Part shown: positions 32,986-41,952 of the stretch, piece by piece
Position numbering within the stretch: position 1 is the stretch's first letter
Layout of the letters: each line of letters starts with the position of its first letter
Assembly (NCBI GenBank): GCA_018436925.1
Contig: JAHDKI010000014.1
Coordinates: 124,001 to 188,000, forward strand
DNA length: 64,000 bases
DNA from: Syntrophaceae bacterium
Lineage (GTDB): Bacteria; Desulfobacterota; Syntrophia; Syntrophales; Smithellaceae
Reading direction: 5' to 3'
The notes under the pieces: model-generated
Database searches by the model: none
What the model saw: the letters and a program-made list of their open reading frames with translations, nothing else
What the model was told of the DNA's origin: nothing
Program-made: the position numbers and the translations under genes

Positions 32986-34311
32986 TTAAAAGGACATCTT
33001 ATTCGTCACATTGTTGGCAATCCAGTTTGGGTCCCACCATTCCTGGGGGTTGACAAACTGGCCGCCCGCAAGAATGCTGAAGTGCAGATGATCGCCGCCT
33101 GCCAGCCCGGTGAGTCCGGAACGACCGATCTTTCCCCCTTTTGCGACATCCTTGCCTTTTTCCGTTTCAATGGCGGAAAGATGCGAATAGAGGCTAAACA
33201 GCCCCAGTCCATGATCGATGATGACCGTGTTTCCATAAATGCCTAGATCCCCGGTAAAAACGACCTTACCTGAGTTGGCGGCCTCGATCGGGGCTTGGGC
33301 AACCGATGCCAGATCAACACCGAGATGGACGGAGTCTCCATAAGGTTTGCCGTCAATATAATAGGTTCTTTTATCTCCGAATAAGGCCGTTGAGGAGGCG
33401 TTGCTCATTCTTAAAAAAGCGCCGTCCCAGAGCCGGCGGTTGACGGATGTCGAGCAAATGGCGGCGATGGTTTGGTCGTTTTTCCCCCTGAGTGTCGAAT
33501 TGATATAGGCGAAAACATCATGAAGCGGCTTATCCTGCAGCTCCGGCACCTGGGTTTGAAAGTCTGGCATTTTATGATTGAGGAACGTCTCGCCCAGATT
33601 CACCCGATCGGAACGGAATTTCTTCTCGCGGATATGAAACGAAAGCTGTGAGCGGGCTTCATTGCCCGCATCGTCTCTGGCGAAAAGCGTCAGGCGGGTC
33701 CGACCGTTTGAGCCGTCAAGCGGCATCGCGAAAAAAACCACACTGACGGGTTTCCCCTGAAGAAGAAGGTTGTATCCGGGGAAAAACACGTCGTTGACAT
33801 AAACGCCATTGACGGGCGCCGGTTTTGAGGTTCTGTAAACAATGAAACCGGTTCCGCCCTGGTTGACATAATTCAGGGGATTGAGAGGGTAGATCTGCGG
33901 GGGAATCGTATCGATTTGCACCGGTATCGTCATAACGCTTCGATTCTTAATCAGGGCATGGTCTTCCGCCGACAACGTGATCACGGCAGGACCGTTCTTC
34001 AATTTCAGGACCGCCGCGTCGATCGTTACCGGAAGCAATTTTTTGGACGTGCCCCGCTTGGAAAGCATCTCCTCCGCGATAAGGCGGGTCTGATCCTCTT
34101 GCGTGATCTCCACGCGTATTATGGACAGTCCGCTGCGGTTGTCCGTGTATTCAATGCCGATATTTTTTTGTTTGCCGACAGAAACCAATGTCTGATCGGT
34201 CCGGATCGAAGGTTTTTCTCGTTCGAGGTAGTCTGCGAAATACAGCCAGCCGAATAAGGCGATGACGGCGATCAATATGACGCCGGCAATGACGGGACCA
34301 AACTTTTTCAT
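32986..34311 (-). CDS. Membrane-anchored M23 (LytM) peptidoglycan endopeptidase
   Basis: A 441-residue protein with an N-terminal transmembrane anchor (about 5-28), a long periplasmic part of beta-rich domains (about 35-290), and a C-terminal M23 domain. The zinc ligands are intact: HLGVD (about 328-332) and HLHFS (about 414-418), with the GNTVIIDHGLGLFSLYSHLS segment between. Intact sites suggest active cleavage of peptide cross-links rather than a LytM regulator. It is alone on the minus strand, convergent with rapZ. Confidence 0.92.
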   Translation of the reverse strand: MKKFGPVIAGVILIAVIALFGWLYFADYLEREKPSIRTDQTLVSVGKQKNIGIEYTDNRSGLSIIRVEITQEDQTRLIAEEMLSKRGTSKKLLPVTIDAAVLKLKNGPAVITLSAEDHALIKNRSVMTIPVQIDTIPPQIYPLNPLNYVNQGGTGFIVYRTSKPAPVNGVYVNDVFFPGYNLLLQGKPVSVVFFAMPLDGSNGRTRLTLFARDDAGNEARSQLSFHIREKKFRSDRVNLGETFLNHKMPDFQTQVPELQDKPLHDVFAYINSTLRGKNDQTIAAICSTSVNRRLWDGAFLRMSNASSTALFGDKRTYYIDGKPYGDSVHLGVDLASVAQAPIEAANSGKVVFTGDLGIYGNTVIIDHGLGLFSLYSHLSAIETEKGKDVAKGGKIGRSGLTGLAGGDHLHFSILAGGQFVNPQEWWDPNWIANNVTNKMSF

Positions 34312-34428
34312 GATCGACTCCTGAAAATTTATCGTTTCAAACGCGAGCAGTTCTCTTAATGACTTTCATGTGGCTTTGCAAGTGAAATATATCGGGCATG
34401 CAAGCGACTGAGCGTCGTTGTTTATGCC

Positions 34429-34457
34429 TTGATATTGGCTTTAAACGCTGTTATATT
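34429..34457 (+). promoter_or_regulatory. Candidate sigma-70 promoter of coaBC
   Basis: TTGATA (34429-34434), 17 bases, TATATT (34452-34457); start near 34464, only about 25 bases before the coaBC ATG. A good match in the right place. Confidence 0.6.
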
Positions 34458-34488
34458 CCGCGAAAACAAGGAGACAACCGGACGTTTC

Positions 34489-35697
34489 ATGCTCAAAAAC
34501 AGAAAGATTGTTTTAGGCGTAACAGGGGGAATTGCCGCTTATAAGGCGGCTGAATTAACGCGTTTATTGATCCGCGAAGGAGCGCAGGTTCGCGTCGTCA
34601 TGACTGAAAACGCCAAGGCGTTCATTACCCCGTTGACGATGCAGACTCTTTCACAGGGCCCTGTTTTTGCCGATCCCTACGCGGCAACAGATCAATACGA
34701 TATGGCGCACATTTCACTGGCGCAGTGGGCGGACGCCTTCGTGATCGCCCCGGCCACGGCCAACATCATCGGCAAAGCCGCAGCCGGCATTGCTGATGAT
34801 CTTTTGTCGACAACGATTATGGCCCAGGATAAGCCGACGCTTTTTTGTCCGGCGATGAATGACAAAATGCTGGCCAATCCGGTCGTTCAGGACAATCTTC
34901 GGAAGTTGATTCAATTCGGTTACCGGATCATGCAAAGCGCTACAGGGGAACTGGCCTGCAAAGTCACCGGATCTGGGCGTCTGCCTGATCCGGCTGACAT
35001 TGTGGAAGAAATTGAATGTATTTTGGCGCCGAAAGATTATCAGAATGTCAAAATTCTGATCACTGCCGGTCCCACGCAGGAGCCCTTCGATCCGGTTCGT
35101 TTTATCACCAACGGATCCTCGGGTAAGATGGGATATGCTCTGGCTAAGGCCGCGCGAAGGCGAGGCGCTGCTGTGACGCTGATCAGCGGACCGACCTCTC
35201 TCAACCCGCCTGCGGCGGCGCATTTTATTGCGGTGCGCACCGCCCAGGAAATGCGCGAGGCGGTCATGGCGCATTTCCCCGGTCAGGCGGTGGTGATCAA
35301 AGCCGCGGCTGTTTCGGATTATCGACCGAAAACCATCGAAGCAGACAAAATCAAGAAAGATAAAGGATCCTCCCGCCTTGATCTGGAACAGAACCCCGAT
35401 ATTCTGGCCGAGTTGGGGCGGATCAAAAAGAACTGCGTTTTGGTGGGTTTTGCCATGGAAACACGCGATCTTGTCAAAAATGCTAAAAGCAAGATGCAGA
35501 AAAAAAATCTCGATATGATTGTCGCAAACAATCTTCGTGAAGACGGGGCCGGTTTTCAGACCGACACCAATATCATCACGCTGATGGACAAAAACGGGTC
35601 AGTGACAACCTTGCCGAAGATGACCAAAATCGAAGCGGCGGATCAGATTCTGAATTCTGCGCGGAAGTTTCTGAAAAAGAAAAAAACGTCTCGGTGA
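34489..35697 (+). CDS. coaBC: Bifunctional phosphopantothenoylcysteine decarboxylase/synthase
   Basis: A 402-residue CoaBC, normal length, two steps in coenzyme A synthesis. The N-terminal CoaC flavoprotein (1-180) has GVTGGIAAYKA, the active-site His in MAHISLAQWAD (about 75) and PAMNDKM (about 122). The C-terminal CoaB (about 185-400) has ITAGPTQEPFDPVRFITNGSSG, KAAAVSDYRP and the conserved lysine near DKIKK. It condenses 4'-phosphopantothenate with cysteine using CTP, then decarboxylates. ATG 34489 is chosen by homology of the N-terminus; AAGGAG is 15 bases away, a poor spacing. Confidence 0.96.
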   Translation: MLKNRKIVLGVTGGIAAYKAAELTRLLIREGAQVRVVMTENAKAFITPLTMQTLSQGPVFADPYAATDQYDMAHISLAQWADAFVIAPATANIIGKAAAGIADDLLSTTIMAQDKPTLFCPAMNDKMLANPVVQDNLRKLIQFGYRIMQSATGELACKVTGSGRLPDPADIVEEIECILAPKDYQNVKILITAGPTQEPFDPVRFITNGSSGKMGYALAKAARRRGAAVTLISGPTSLNPPAAAHFIAVRTAQEMREAVMAHFPGQAVVIKAAAVSDYRPKTIEADKIKKDKGSSRLDLEQNPDILAELGRIKKNCVLVGFAMETRDLVKNAKSKMQKKNLDMIVANNLREDGAGFQTDTNIITLMDKNGSVTTLPKMTKIEAADQILNSARKFLKKKKTSR

Positions 35698-35701
35698 AGC
35701 C

Positions 35702-36430
35702 ATGACACAGTTGCCCGATCAGGATGCTCTCCGACAGGATCTGTTGACGCTCGTCAGAACGCTCAAACAGCGCTTGCCGGACGGCGGTCAGTATTATGTC
35801 AGCCTTCAGGGCGAGCAAAACAAGCACCGACGGCAGGCACCGCTGTCCGACCGCAAAGCGGTCATATCGGAAACGCTTGATGATGTTCGCCGGGAGGTTT
35901 CCCGGTGCCGTCTGTGCCCCCTATGTGAAACGCGCCGGAATGTCGTTTTCGGGGAAGGTCATCCCGAAGCGAAAATCGTCTTTGTCGGGGAAGCGCCGGG
36001 AGCGGAGGAAGACGCCCAGGGACTGCCTTTTGTCGGCCGGGCCGGGCAGCTTCTGACCAATATTATCAAAGCCATGGGGTTGGAAAGAAAAGATGTTTAT
36101 ATCTGCAACATCCTGAAGTGCCGCCCGCCGGGAAACCGCAATCCGCAGCCGGAAGAAATCCGGCATTGCGAAGCTTATCTGAAGCGGCAGTTGAAGATTC
36201 TTTCGCCGCAGGTCATTTGCGCATTGGGAACGTTTGCCGCGCAGACGCTTTTGAAAAAAGATGCGCCGATCACCACTTTGCGCGGGCGGTTTCACGACTA
36301 TGACGGAATCCGGTTGATGCCGACCTATCATCCGGCGTATCTTCTGAGAAATCCCTCGGCCAAGAAACCCGTCTGGGAGGATATTCAGAAAGTGATGCAG
36401 GAAGCAGGCCTTGGTCGGTCGAAAGAATAA
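35702..36430 (+). CDS. Uracil-DNA glycosylase, family 4 (Fe-S)
   Basis: A 242-residue family 4 UDG-like protein. The first 60 residues are a variable extension. Then cysteines in CRLCPLC (about 63-69) for the [4Fe-4S] cluster, the catalytic motif GEAPGAEED (about 96-104), further cluster cysteine in NILKCRPPGNRNP, and the C-terminal TYHPAYLLRNP (about 210). It excises uracil from DNA to repair cytosine deamination. It starts 4 bases after coaBC, so shares its promoter. Often annotated as phage SPO1 DNA polymerase-related; the glycosylase motifs are better evidence. Confidence 0.92.
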   Translation: MTQLPDQDALRQDLLTLVRTLKQRLPDGGQYYVSLQGEQNKHRRQAPLSDRKAVISETLDDVRREVSRCRLCPLCETRRNVVFGEGHPEAKIVFVGEAPGAEEDAQGLPFVGRAGQLLTNIIKAMGLERKDVYICNILKCRPPGNRNPQPEEIRHCEAYLKRQLKILSPQVICALGTFAAQTLLKKDAPITTLRGRFHDYDGIRLMPTYHPAYLLRNPSAKKPVWEDIQKVMQEAGLGRSKE

Positions 36431-36445
36431 TCAAGAGGGGGGCGT

Positions 36446-37747
36446 ATGTTCACAAAACGGTTCGGACTATTGTTTTGTCTGTTTTTGCTGCTTGCCGTGC
36501 CGAGTTGGGGGTCGGACAACCGCCCCCTGTTTCATGTCATTACCGTCGAAGGGGTGATCACCGCCCCCACGGCAAGTTACGTGGCGGATAGCATCAACGC
36601 GGCGCGTGATGCCGGCGCCGAAGGTCTGATTCTCCTTTTGGACACTCCCGGCGGGATGGACACGGCAATGCGGGATATCGCCAAAAGCATTCTTAATGCG
36701 CCGCTTCCGGTCATTGTCTATGTGTATCCCTCCGGAGCGCGGGCGGCTTCAGCCGGTGTCATCATCGCCCAGGCCGCGCATGTGGCGGCCATGGCCCCGG
36801 GGACGAACATCGGAGCGGCGCATCCGGTTGCCGTGGGCATCGGCGGACCCGCCGAGATGGACAAAACAATGTCCGAAAAAATTGAAAACGACGCGGCGGC
36901 TTATGTCCGCAGTATCGCGAAAATCCGCGGTCGGTCCGCGGAATGGGCGGAAAAGGCGGTTCGAAAAAGCGAATCCATTACGGCGGACGAAGCGTTAAAG
37001 CTTCGGGTGATCGATGTGGTTGCCGGGGATATCGACAAACTTCTGGCGGCGGTCGATCAGCGCGAAGTCGAGGTCGCCGGCGAAAAAAGAAAAATCAACA
37101 CCGCCAATGCCCGTGCCGAAGAAGTGAAAATCGGGACGCGTCAGAGCATTTTGTCGGCGATATCCAATCCGAATATAGCCTATCTTTTATTGTTGATCGG
37201 ATTGGCCGGCCTGTATTTCGAGTTTTCCAATCCGGGCGCCATCTTGCCCGGGGTGATCGGAGGGATCTCGCTGCTTTTGGCGTTTTTCGGCATGTCTACT
37301 CTGCCGGTGAACTACACGGGGGTTTTGTTGATCCTTTTCAGTATCATTCTATTCATTGCGGAGATTAAAGTCATGAGTTATGGGCTGCTCACGGTCGGAG
37401 GTGTGATCTCTCTTGCGCTGGGATCGTTTATGCTTTTTGACACGCCGGAGCCGGCATTGCGTATTTCTTTTCAGGTGTTGATCCCGGCGGTGATTGTTGC
37501 CTCTGCTTTCTTTATCGTGGTGATCTGGCTGGCGGCCAAGGCGCAGATGCGCAAGCATTATTCCGGATCCGAATCAATGGTGGAAGCATCAGGCCAGGCG
37601 GTGTCAGAAATCAATCCGGAAGGGCAGGTCCTGTATCAGGGAGAATATTGGGCGGCGCGCAGCAGCAAGCCCATCGCAGCCGGCGCTAAAGTGAGAATTC
37701 TCAAAGTCGAAGGCTTAACGCTGACCGTGGAAGAAATAAATCAATGA
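36446..37747 (+). CDS. nfeD: NfeD-family membrane serine protease (long form)
   Basis: A 433-residue protein. A signal peptide (1-22) precedes a ClpP-like protease domain (about 28-220), with the serine in YPSGARAASAGVII (about 96-109) and GGMDTAMRD; then four to five transmembrane segments (about 240-360) and a C-terminal OB-fold NfeD domain (about 375-433). The long NfeD/slipin pair is conserved in bacteria and archaea; the protease is known to cleave the stomatin partner in archaea. The slipin gene follows 38 bases downstream, as expected. Confidence 0.93.
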   Translation: MFTKRFGLLFCLFLLLAVPSWGSDNRPLFHVITVEGVITAPTASYVADSINAARDAGAEGLILLLDTPGGMDTAMRDIAKSILNAPLPVIVYVYPSGARAASAGVIIAQAAHVAAMAPGTNIGAAHPVAVGIGGPAEMDKTMSEKIENDAAAYVRSIAKIRGRSAEWAEKAVRKSESITADEALKLRVIDVVAGDIDKLLAAVDQREVEVAGEKRKINTANARAEEVKIGTRQSILSAISNPNIAYLLLLIGLAGLYFEFSNPGAILPGVIGGISLLLAFFGMSTLPVNYTGVLLILFSIILFIAEIKVMSYGLLTVGGVISLALGSFMLFDTPEPALRISFQVLIPAVIVASAFFIVVIWLAAKAQMRKHYSGSESMVEASGQAVSEINPEGQVLYQGEYWAARSSKPIAAGAKVRILKVEGLTLTVEEINQ

Positions 37748-37785
37748 ATTGACGCTTTCGTCAACAAACAAAGGAGGGAAAATAT

Positions 37786-38550
37786 ATGTTAGGTGCTCTG
37801 CCGGTTCCGTTAATTGTCGTGATTGTTCTGGTGATCATGTTTCTGGCGTCAGCCATTAAAGTGCTCAATGAATATGAGCGCGCAGTCATTTTTCGCCTGG
37901 GACGCATCCGGGATGTCAAGGGGCCGGGGCTGATCATCATCATTCCTCTTATCGATAAGATCGTGAAAGTCGATATGAGGACGATCACCATGGACGTGCC
38001 GCCCCAGGACGTCATCACGAAAGACAACGTGTCCATCAAAGTCAGCGCGGTGGTGTATTTCCGCGTCATGGACGCCAATGCGGCTGTCGTCAATGTCGAA
38101 AATTATCTGTACGCAACCTCCCAGCTCGCGCAGACGACGCTGCGCAGTGTCTGCGGACAAATGGAACTCGACGAGATTCTCTCCGAGCGCGAAAAGATCA
38201 ATATGCATCTGCAGGCGATTCTCGACCGAAGCACCGAGCCGTGGGGCATCAAAGTGTCTTTGGTCGAAGTCAAACATATCGACCTGCCGGAAGAGATGAA
38301 ACGCGCCATGGCCAAACAGGCCGAAGCGGAACGCGAACGTCGCGCGAAAATCATCAACGCCGAAGGGGAATACCAGGCGGCCCAGAAGCTCATCGACGCG
38401 GCGGCGCTTATGGAAACCCAACCCATGTCGCTCCAGCTTCGATATCTGCAGACGCTCAATCAGATCGCCTCGGAAAACAATTCCACGACGGTGTTCCCGA
38501 TACCCATCGATCTGTTCAAGCCCTTTCTGAGGGGGCTGGAAAAAAGCTGA
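37786..38550 (+). CDS. Slipin (stomatin/SPFH family)
   Basis: A 254-residue SPFH protein: N-terminal hydrophobic segment (about 3-23), then [19 protein letters not shown] (about 31-49), the SPFH domain up to about 190, a coiled coil [19 protein letters not shown] (about 184-202) and a C-terminal region ending [17 protein letters not shown]. Slipins oligomerise on the membrane and organise lipid domains. It is the usual partner of the upstream NfeD protease, which may cleave its C-terminus. AAGGAGG precedes the ATG. Confidence 0.95.
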   Translation: MLGALPVPLIVVIVLVIMFLASAIKVLNEYERAVIFRLGRIRDVKGPGLIIIIPLIDKIVKVDMRTITMDVPPQDVITKDNVSIKVSAVVYFRVMDANAAVVNVENYLYATSQLAQTTLRSVCGQMELDEILSEREKINMHLQAILDRSTEPWGIKVSLVEVKHIDLPEEMKRAMAKQAEAERERRAKIINAEGEYQAAQKLIDAAALMETQPMSLQLRYLQTLNQIASENNSTTVFPIPIDLFKPFLRGLEKS

Positions 38551-38560
38551 TCAGCTGAAA

Positions 38561-38585
38561 AGCGGAAGCCTTCGGGGCTTCCGCT
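38561..38585 (+). other. UUCG-type hairpin downstream of slipin
   Basis: AGCGGAAGCC (38561-38570) pairs perfectly with GGCTTCCGCT (38576-38585) over a TTCGG loop. There is no T-run after it, so it is not a normal intrinsic terminator; it may protect the 3' end of the nfeD-slipin message or separate expression of the next gene. Confidence 0.5.
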
Positions 38586-38620
38586 GAAATTATAGAATCC
38601 GAAAGGAGAAAGAAAAATTT

Positions 38621-38941
38621 ATGCCCAGCGAAAAGAGAAACATTATTACAGGCGGATTGATCTTGATTACTTTGGGTGTGCTCATTTTCATTCACAAAAC
38701 CACCTCGCTGAATTTCGGACAAACCTGGCCGGTGCTGCTTATCGTCATCGGCATTGGAACGCTGATCAATAACGCCCGCGCCCCGGAAGGATGGTTTATC
38801 GGCGCGGTGGGCGTCGTTTTTCTGGTGGTGGAATTTTTCCGTTACGATCTATACCGTTTTTCACAGTACATCCTGCCGGCGATCCTGATCGTCCTGGGGG
38901 TGTTCGTTTTGCTTCGACGTCGCAAGAAGGGCTCAAAATAG
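38621..38941 (+). CDS. Small four-helix membrane protein (LiaF-TM-like)
   Basis: A 106-residue integral membrane protein with four predicted helices (about 8-24, 33-50, 58-75, 82-98) and a basic tail RRRKKGSK. The pattern GGLILITLGVLIF, TWPVLLIVIGIGTLI and LPAILIVLGVFVLLRR resembles the transmembrane domain of LiaF-like and DUF5668 proteins, linked to envelope stress sensing in Firmicutes. There is no globular domain. It follows the slipin gene by 70 bases, separated by a hairpin, and precedes the HAD gene by 6 bases. Function unknown; the membrane topology is clear. Confidence 0.75.
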   Translation: MPSEKRNIITGGLILITLGVLIFIHKTTSLNFGQTWPVLLIVIGIGTLINNARAPEGWFIGAVGVVFLVVEFFRYDLYRFSQYILPAILIVLGVFVLLRRRKKGSK

Positions 38942-38947
38942 CTCTGC

Positions 38948-39610
38948 ATGAGACCGCTTAGGCAAAAGAAGGCGTTGGTTCTTTGCGATTTCGATGGAAC
39001 AACCTGTGTCTACGATGTGGGCGGCGCCTTGCTCAACCGATACGCCGCCGACGGATGGAAAGCGATCGACCGTGAGTATCTGCAGGGGAAGACAGGCTCC
39101 CGGTCGGCCTATTCCCGTATCGAGCCGTTTTTATCCGGAGATATCGAAAGCATAAAAAGCTTTGCAATTTCCCGGAGCAAAATCGCCAGGGGGTTTCGCC
39201 GGTTTTACCGCCTTTGCGCTTCGCGGGGCATTGACGTCAAAATCCTTTCCGACGGGTTCGATGTCTATATCAGAGCCATCTTAAAACACAGGGGGTTGGG
39301 CGACATTGATTTTTATGCCAACACGCTTGCAGTTGACGCAGACGGAAAAATGACGATTTCGTTTCCCGGAGAGAATCTTCTATGCGGACGATGCGGAAAC
39401 TGCAAAAGTCACATTCTGAGCGCTTATCGGCTCCGGTATGAAAAAATTATCTATGTCGGCGACGGACAGTCCGATGTCTGTCCCTCGCGGCAGGCCGATG
39501 TGATTTTTGCAAGGGACGCTCTTCTGAAGTCTTGTCTTGAAGAGGGGCGTTCCTGTTTTCCGTTTGAGGATTTTACGGTCATCGGTCAATACATCAAGAA
39601 ACATTTTTAA
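38948..39610 (+). CDS. HAD-IB phosphatase, MtnX-like
   Basis: A 220-residue HAD phosphatase. Motif I is CDFDGTTC (about 13-20), motif II KILSDGFD (about 98-105), motif III lysine and motif IV YVGDGQSDVCPS (about 170-181). A CGRCGNCKSH segment (about 145) matches MtnX-type enzymes of methionine salvage, but similar proteins have other substrates and no methionine-salvage gene is adjacent. It is followed by an aminotransferase 27 bases later. Phosphatase activity is well supported; the substrate is not. Confidence 0.8.
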   Translation: MRPLRQKKALVLCDFDGTTCVYDVGGALLNRYAADGWKAIDREYLQGKTGSRSAYSRIEPFLSGDIESIKSFAISRSKIARGFRRFYRLCASRGIDVKILSDGFDVYIRAILKHRGLGDIDFYANTLAVDADGKMTISFPGENLLCGRCGNCKSHILSAYRLRYEKIIYVGDGQSDVCPSRQADVIFARDALLKSCLEEGRSCFPFEDFTVIGQYIKKHF

Positions 39611-39637
39611 CCCTCTATCGGAACGGAGCGGTTTATT

Positions 39638-40819
39638 ATGGCCATATCGAAGAAAATCAGAGCATCGATTTCGCAATCCTCTCTGATCCGAAAAATGTTC
39701 GAGGAAGGCATCGCGCTGAAAAAGAAATACGGCGCTGATTGCGTCTATGATTTCAGTCTCGGCAATCCCAATGTGGATCATCCGGAGGCTTTTAAAAAGG
39801 AGCTCATCCGCGTCGCCGATCAGGAAATAACGCTCAAACACGGATATACGCCCAATGCCGGATATCCCGAGACGAGGCAGGCTGTCGCGAAAAAGATTTG
39901 CGGGACGACCGGTCTTCCCATGACGGCTGATCACATTGTCATGTCCTGCGGCGCGGGAGGCGCGCTGAACGTGATCCTCAAATCGCTTTTGGATCCGGGC
40001 GACGAAGTGATCATCATGAAGCCGTTTTTCGTTGAATATCCTTTTTACATTGAAAACTACAACGGAGTTGTGAAATACGCGCCGACCCGGAAGGATTTTT
40101 CGCTGGATATCAACACCATTTCCAAAACCATTACCCGGAAAACCAAGGCGATCATCATCAACTCGCCCAACAATCCGACCGGCAAGGTCTACAGCCGGAA
40201 AAATATCGCGGATCTGGCCCGGATGTTGAAAAAGCTGGAGCGAATCCGAAAAAAACCGATCTATCTGATTTCAGATGAGCCTTATGCGGAAATAGTTTAC
40301 GACGACGTGACCGTTCCCAGCATCCTGAAAGCCTATGAGAACAGTATTATCGCCTATTCTTACTCCAAAACGCTTTCTCTGCCGGGAGAGAGAATCGGTT
40401 ATATTGCCGTGCATCCGAAAATCCATGACGCCGACGGCTTGGTCAACGCCCTGATCCTGTGTACGCGCATTTTAGGATTCGTCAACGCCCCGGCGCTCAT
40501 GCAGCGTATCGTGGCAAACCTCCAAAATGTGACTGTCGATGTCGCCGTATATCAGAGAAAAAGAGATTTGCTGTGCGGCGGATTGAACCGCGCAGGTTAC
40601 CGCTATCTGAAGCCGGAAGGCGCCTTCTATCTGTTCGTGAAAAGTCCGATTCCCGACGATATGGCGTTTGTCGGGGAGTTGCTGAAACATAATATTCTGG
40701 TGGTTCCGGGAAGCGGGTTCGGTTGCCCGGGATATTTCCGCATCGCTTATTGCGTGGACGATCAAACGATTGTCAACTCGTTGCAGGGCTTTGCGCAAGC
40801 GCTCGCGGAGTGTCGATAG
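39638..40819 (+). CDS. PLP-dependent aminotransferase, class I/II (aspartate-aminotransferase-like)
   Basis: A 393-residue fold-type I aminotransferase. The PLP lysine is in SYSKTLSLPGERIGY (about 243-257), with PNNPTGKVY (about 173), the DEPYAE aspartate (about 212-217) and the C-terminal arginine in GYFRIAYC (about 365). These fit the aspartate aminotransferase superfamily; the substrate (aspartate, alanine or aromatic) cannot be fixed. It may work with the HAD gene upstream, but no pathway is evident. It ends 2 bases from the convergent hemW stop, with no terminator between. Confidence 0.88.
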   Translation: MAISKKIRASISQSSLIRKMFEEGIALKKKYGADCVYDFSLGNPNVDHPEAFKKELIRVADQEITLKHGYTPNAGYPETRQAVAKKICGTTGLPMTADHIVMSCGAGGALNVILKSLLDPGDEVIIMKPFFVEYPFYIENYNGVVKYAPTRKDFSLDINTISKTITRKTKAIIINSPNNPTGKVYSRKNIADLARMLKKLERIRKKPIYLISDEPYAEIVYDDVTVPSILKAYENSIIAYSYSKTLSLPGERIGYIAVHPKIHDADGLVNALILCTRILGFVNAPALMQRIVANLQNVTVDVAVYQRKRDLLCGGLNRAGYRYLKPEGAFYLFVKSPIPDDMAFVGELLKHNILVVPGSGFGCPGYFRIAYCVDDQTIVNSLQGFAQALAECR

Positions 40820-40821
40820 CT

Positions 40822-41952
40822 TCAGATCAGCGCCAGGCTGTCGGCGATGGCCATCCCGGCGATGGTCGGACGCAGGTGCCCGGCATCGAGTTTAAGTTTT
40901 CCGGACGCAATCAGTCTGTTCACCGCGTCTTTCTTTTCAATCAGCAGATCATATCCGTAACGCTTGCGAAACGCTTCCAAATCGATTCCCTCCTGTGTGC
41001 GCAACGACAAAAACAAGGTTTCCAGCGCAAGCTGTCCGGGCGAAAGAGTTTCTTCCGCTTCTTGCGGAGTTTGGTCGTCGCGGAGATTCCGAAGGTAGCC
41101 GTCAAGGTCGGCTTTGTTCCACCAGCGTCTGCCCAGATGGAAAGAATGAGCGGCGGGTCCCAGGCCCAGATAAGAAATGTGCCGCCAGTATTTCATGTTG
41201 TGCCTGGATCGGAACGTTTCCAGGCGCGCGTAATTGGAGACTTCGTAATGAAGATACCCTGAGTCGGTGAGGGTTCTGGACGTTGCCAGAAAAAAATCGA
41301 GTGCCTGTTTTTCAGAAGGAAGATGCAGGCCGCTTCGCTGATAGCGTCGGTACAAAGGTGTGGCGCGCTCCAGCGACAGAGAGTAACAGGAAAGATGTTC
41401 AGGAGCCAGCCCGATCGCCAGTCGCAGATCGCGGCGCCACAGGGCGACAGTCTGCCCGCTGACCCCGTAAATCAAATCGAGGCCGACGTTCGAAAAGCCT
41501 GCTGTGCGAACCGCGTCGAAAGCCGCTCGAGCTTCACGGGCCGTATGTCTTCGCCCCAGAAAGTTCAGAATCCTGTCGTCAAATGACTGAATACCGATGT
41601 TGAGGCGATTAACACCAGCCGCCTTGAGCGCTTTTAAATAGTCGTCGGAAAGGTCGCCCGGATTCGCTTCCACGGTGATTTCCGCCGACGGCTCAACGTG
41701 AAACGCTTTTACGGCTGCGTCTAAAATAGCGTTGATTTGGCCGATAGTCAAAAGGGAAGGGGTGCCGCCGCCGAGGTAGATCGTGTCGAATGAATAAAAG
41801 AGATTCCGATAAAAGGACATTTCACGGATTATCGCGTTTAAGAATTCGGGGATGGCTTGATTTGAGGCGACAGAATAGAAACTGCAATATCCGCACTTCT
41901 TCAGGCAGAAGGGAATGTGGATATACAGGCCGGCCTTGGCTGTTTCAGTCAT
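40822..41952 (-). CDS. hemW: Radical SAM heme chaperone HemW
   Basis: A 376-residue radical SAM protein. The cluster motif is CLKKCGYCSF (16-25), matching CxxxCxYCxF of the HemN/HemW family; GGGTPSLL (about 62) and ANPGDLSD (about 113) follow, and the C-terminal HemN domain is present (about 270-376). The length and motif favour HemW, a heme chaperone, over oxygen-independent coproporphyrinogen oxidase HemN, which is longer. The start overlaps the lepA stop by 8 bases, so it is translated with lepA; lepA-hemW linkage is common. Confidence 0.92.
   Translation of the reverse strand: MTETAKAGLYIHIPFCLKKCGYCSFYSVASNQAIPEFLNAIIREMSFYRNLFYSFDTIYLGGGTPSLLTIGQINAILDAAVKAFHVEPSAEITVEANPGDLSDDYLKALKAAGVNRLNIGIQSFDDRILNFLGRRHTAREARAAFDAVRTAGFSNVGLDLIYGVSGQTVALWRRDLRLAIGLAPEHLSCYSLSLERATPLYRRYQRSGLHLPSEKQALDFFLATSRTLTDSGYLHYEVSNYARLETFRSRHNMKYWRHISYLGLGPAAHSFHLGRRWWNKADLDGYLRNLRDDQTPQEAEETLSPGQLALETLFLSLRTQEGIDLEAFRKRYGYDLLIEKKDAVNRLIASGKLKLDAGHLRPTIAGMAIADSLALI

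Noticed and set aside
38561..38585. Intrinsic terminator after slipin
   Set aside because: The stem is perfect but it is followed by GAAATTATAG, not a U-run.
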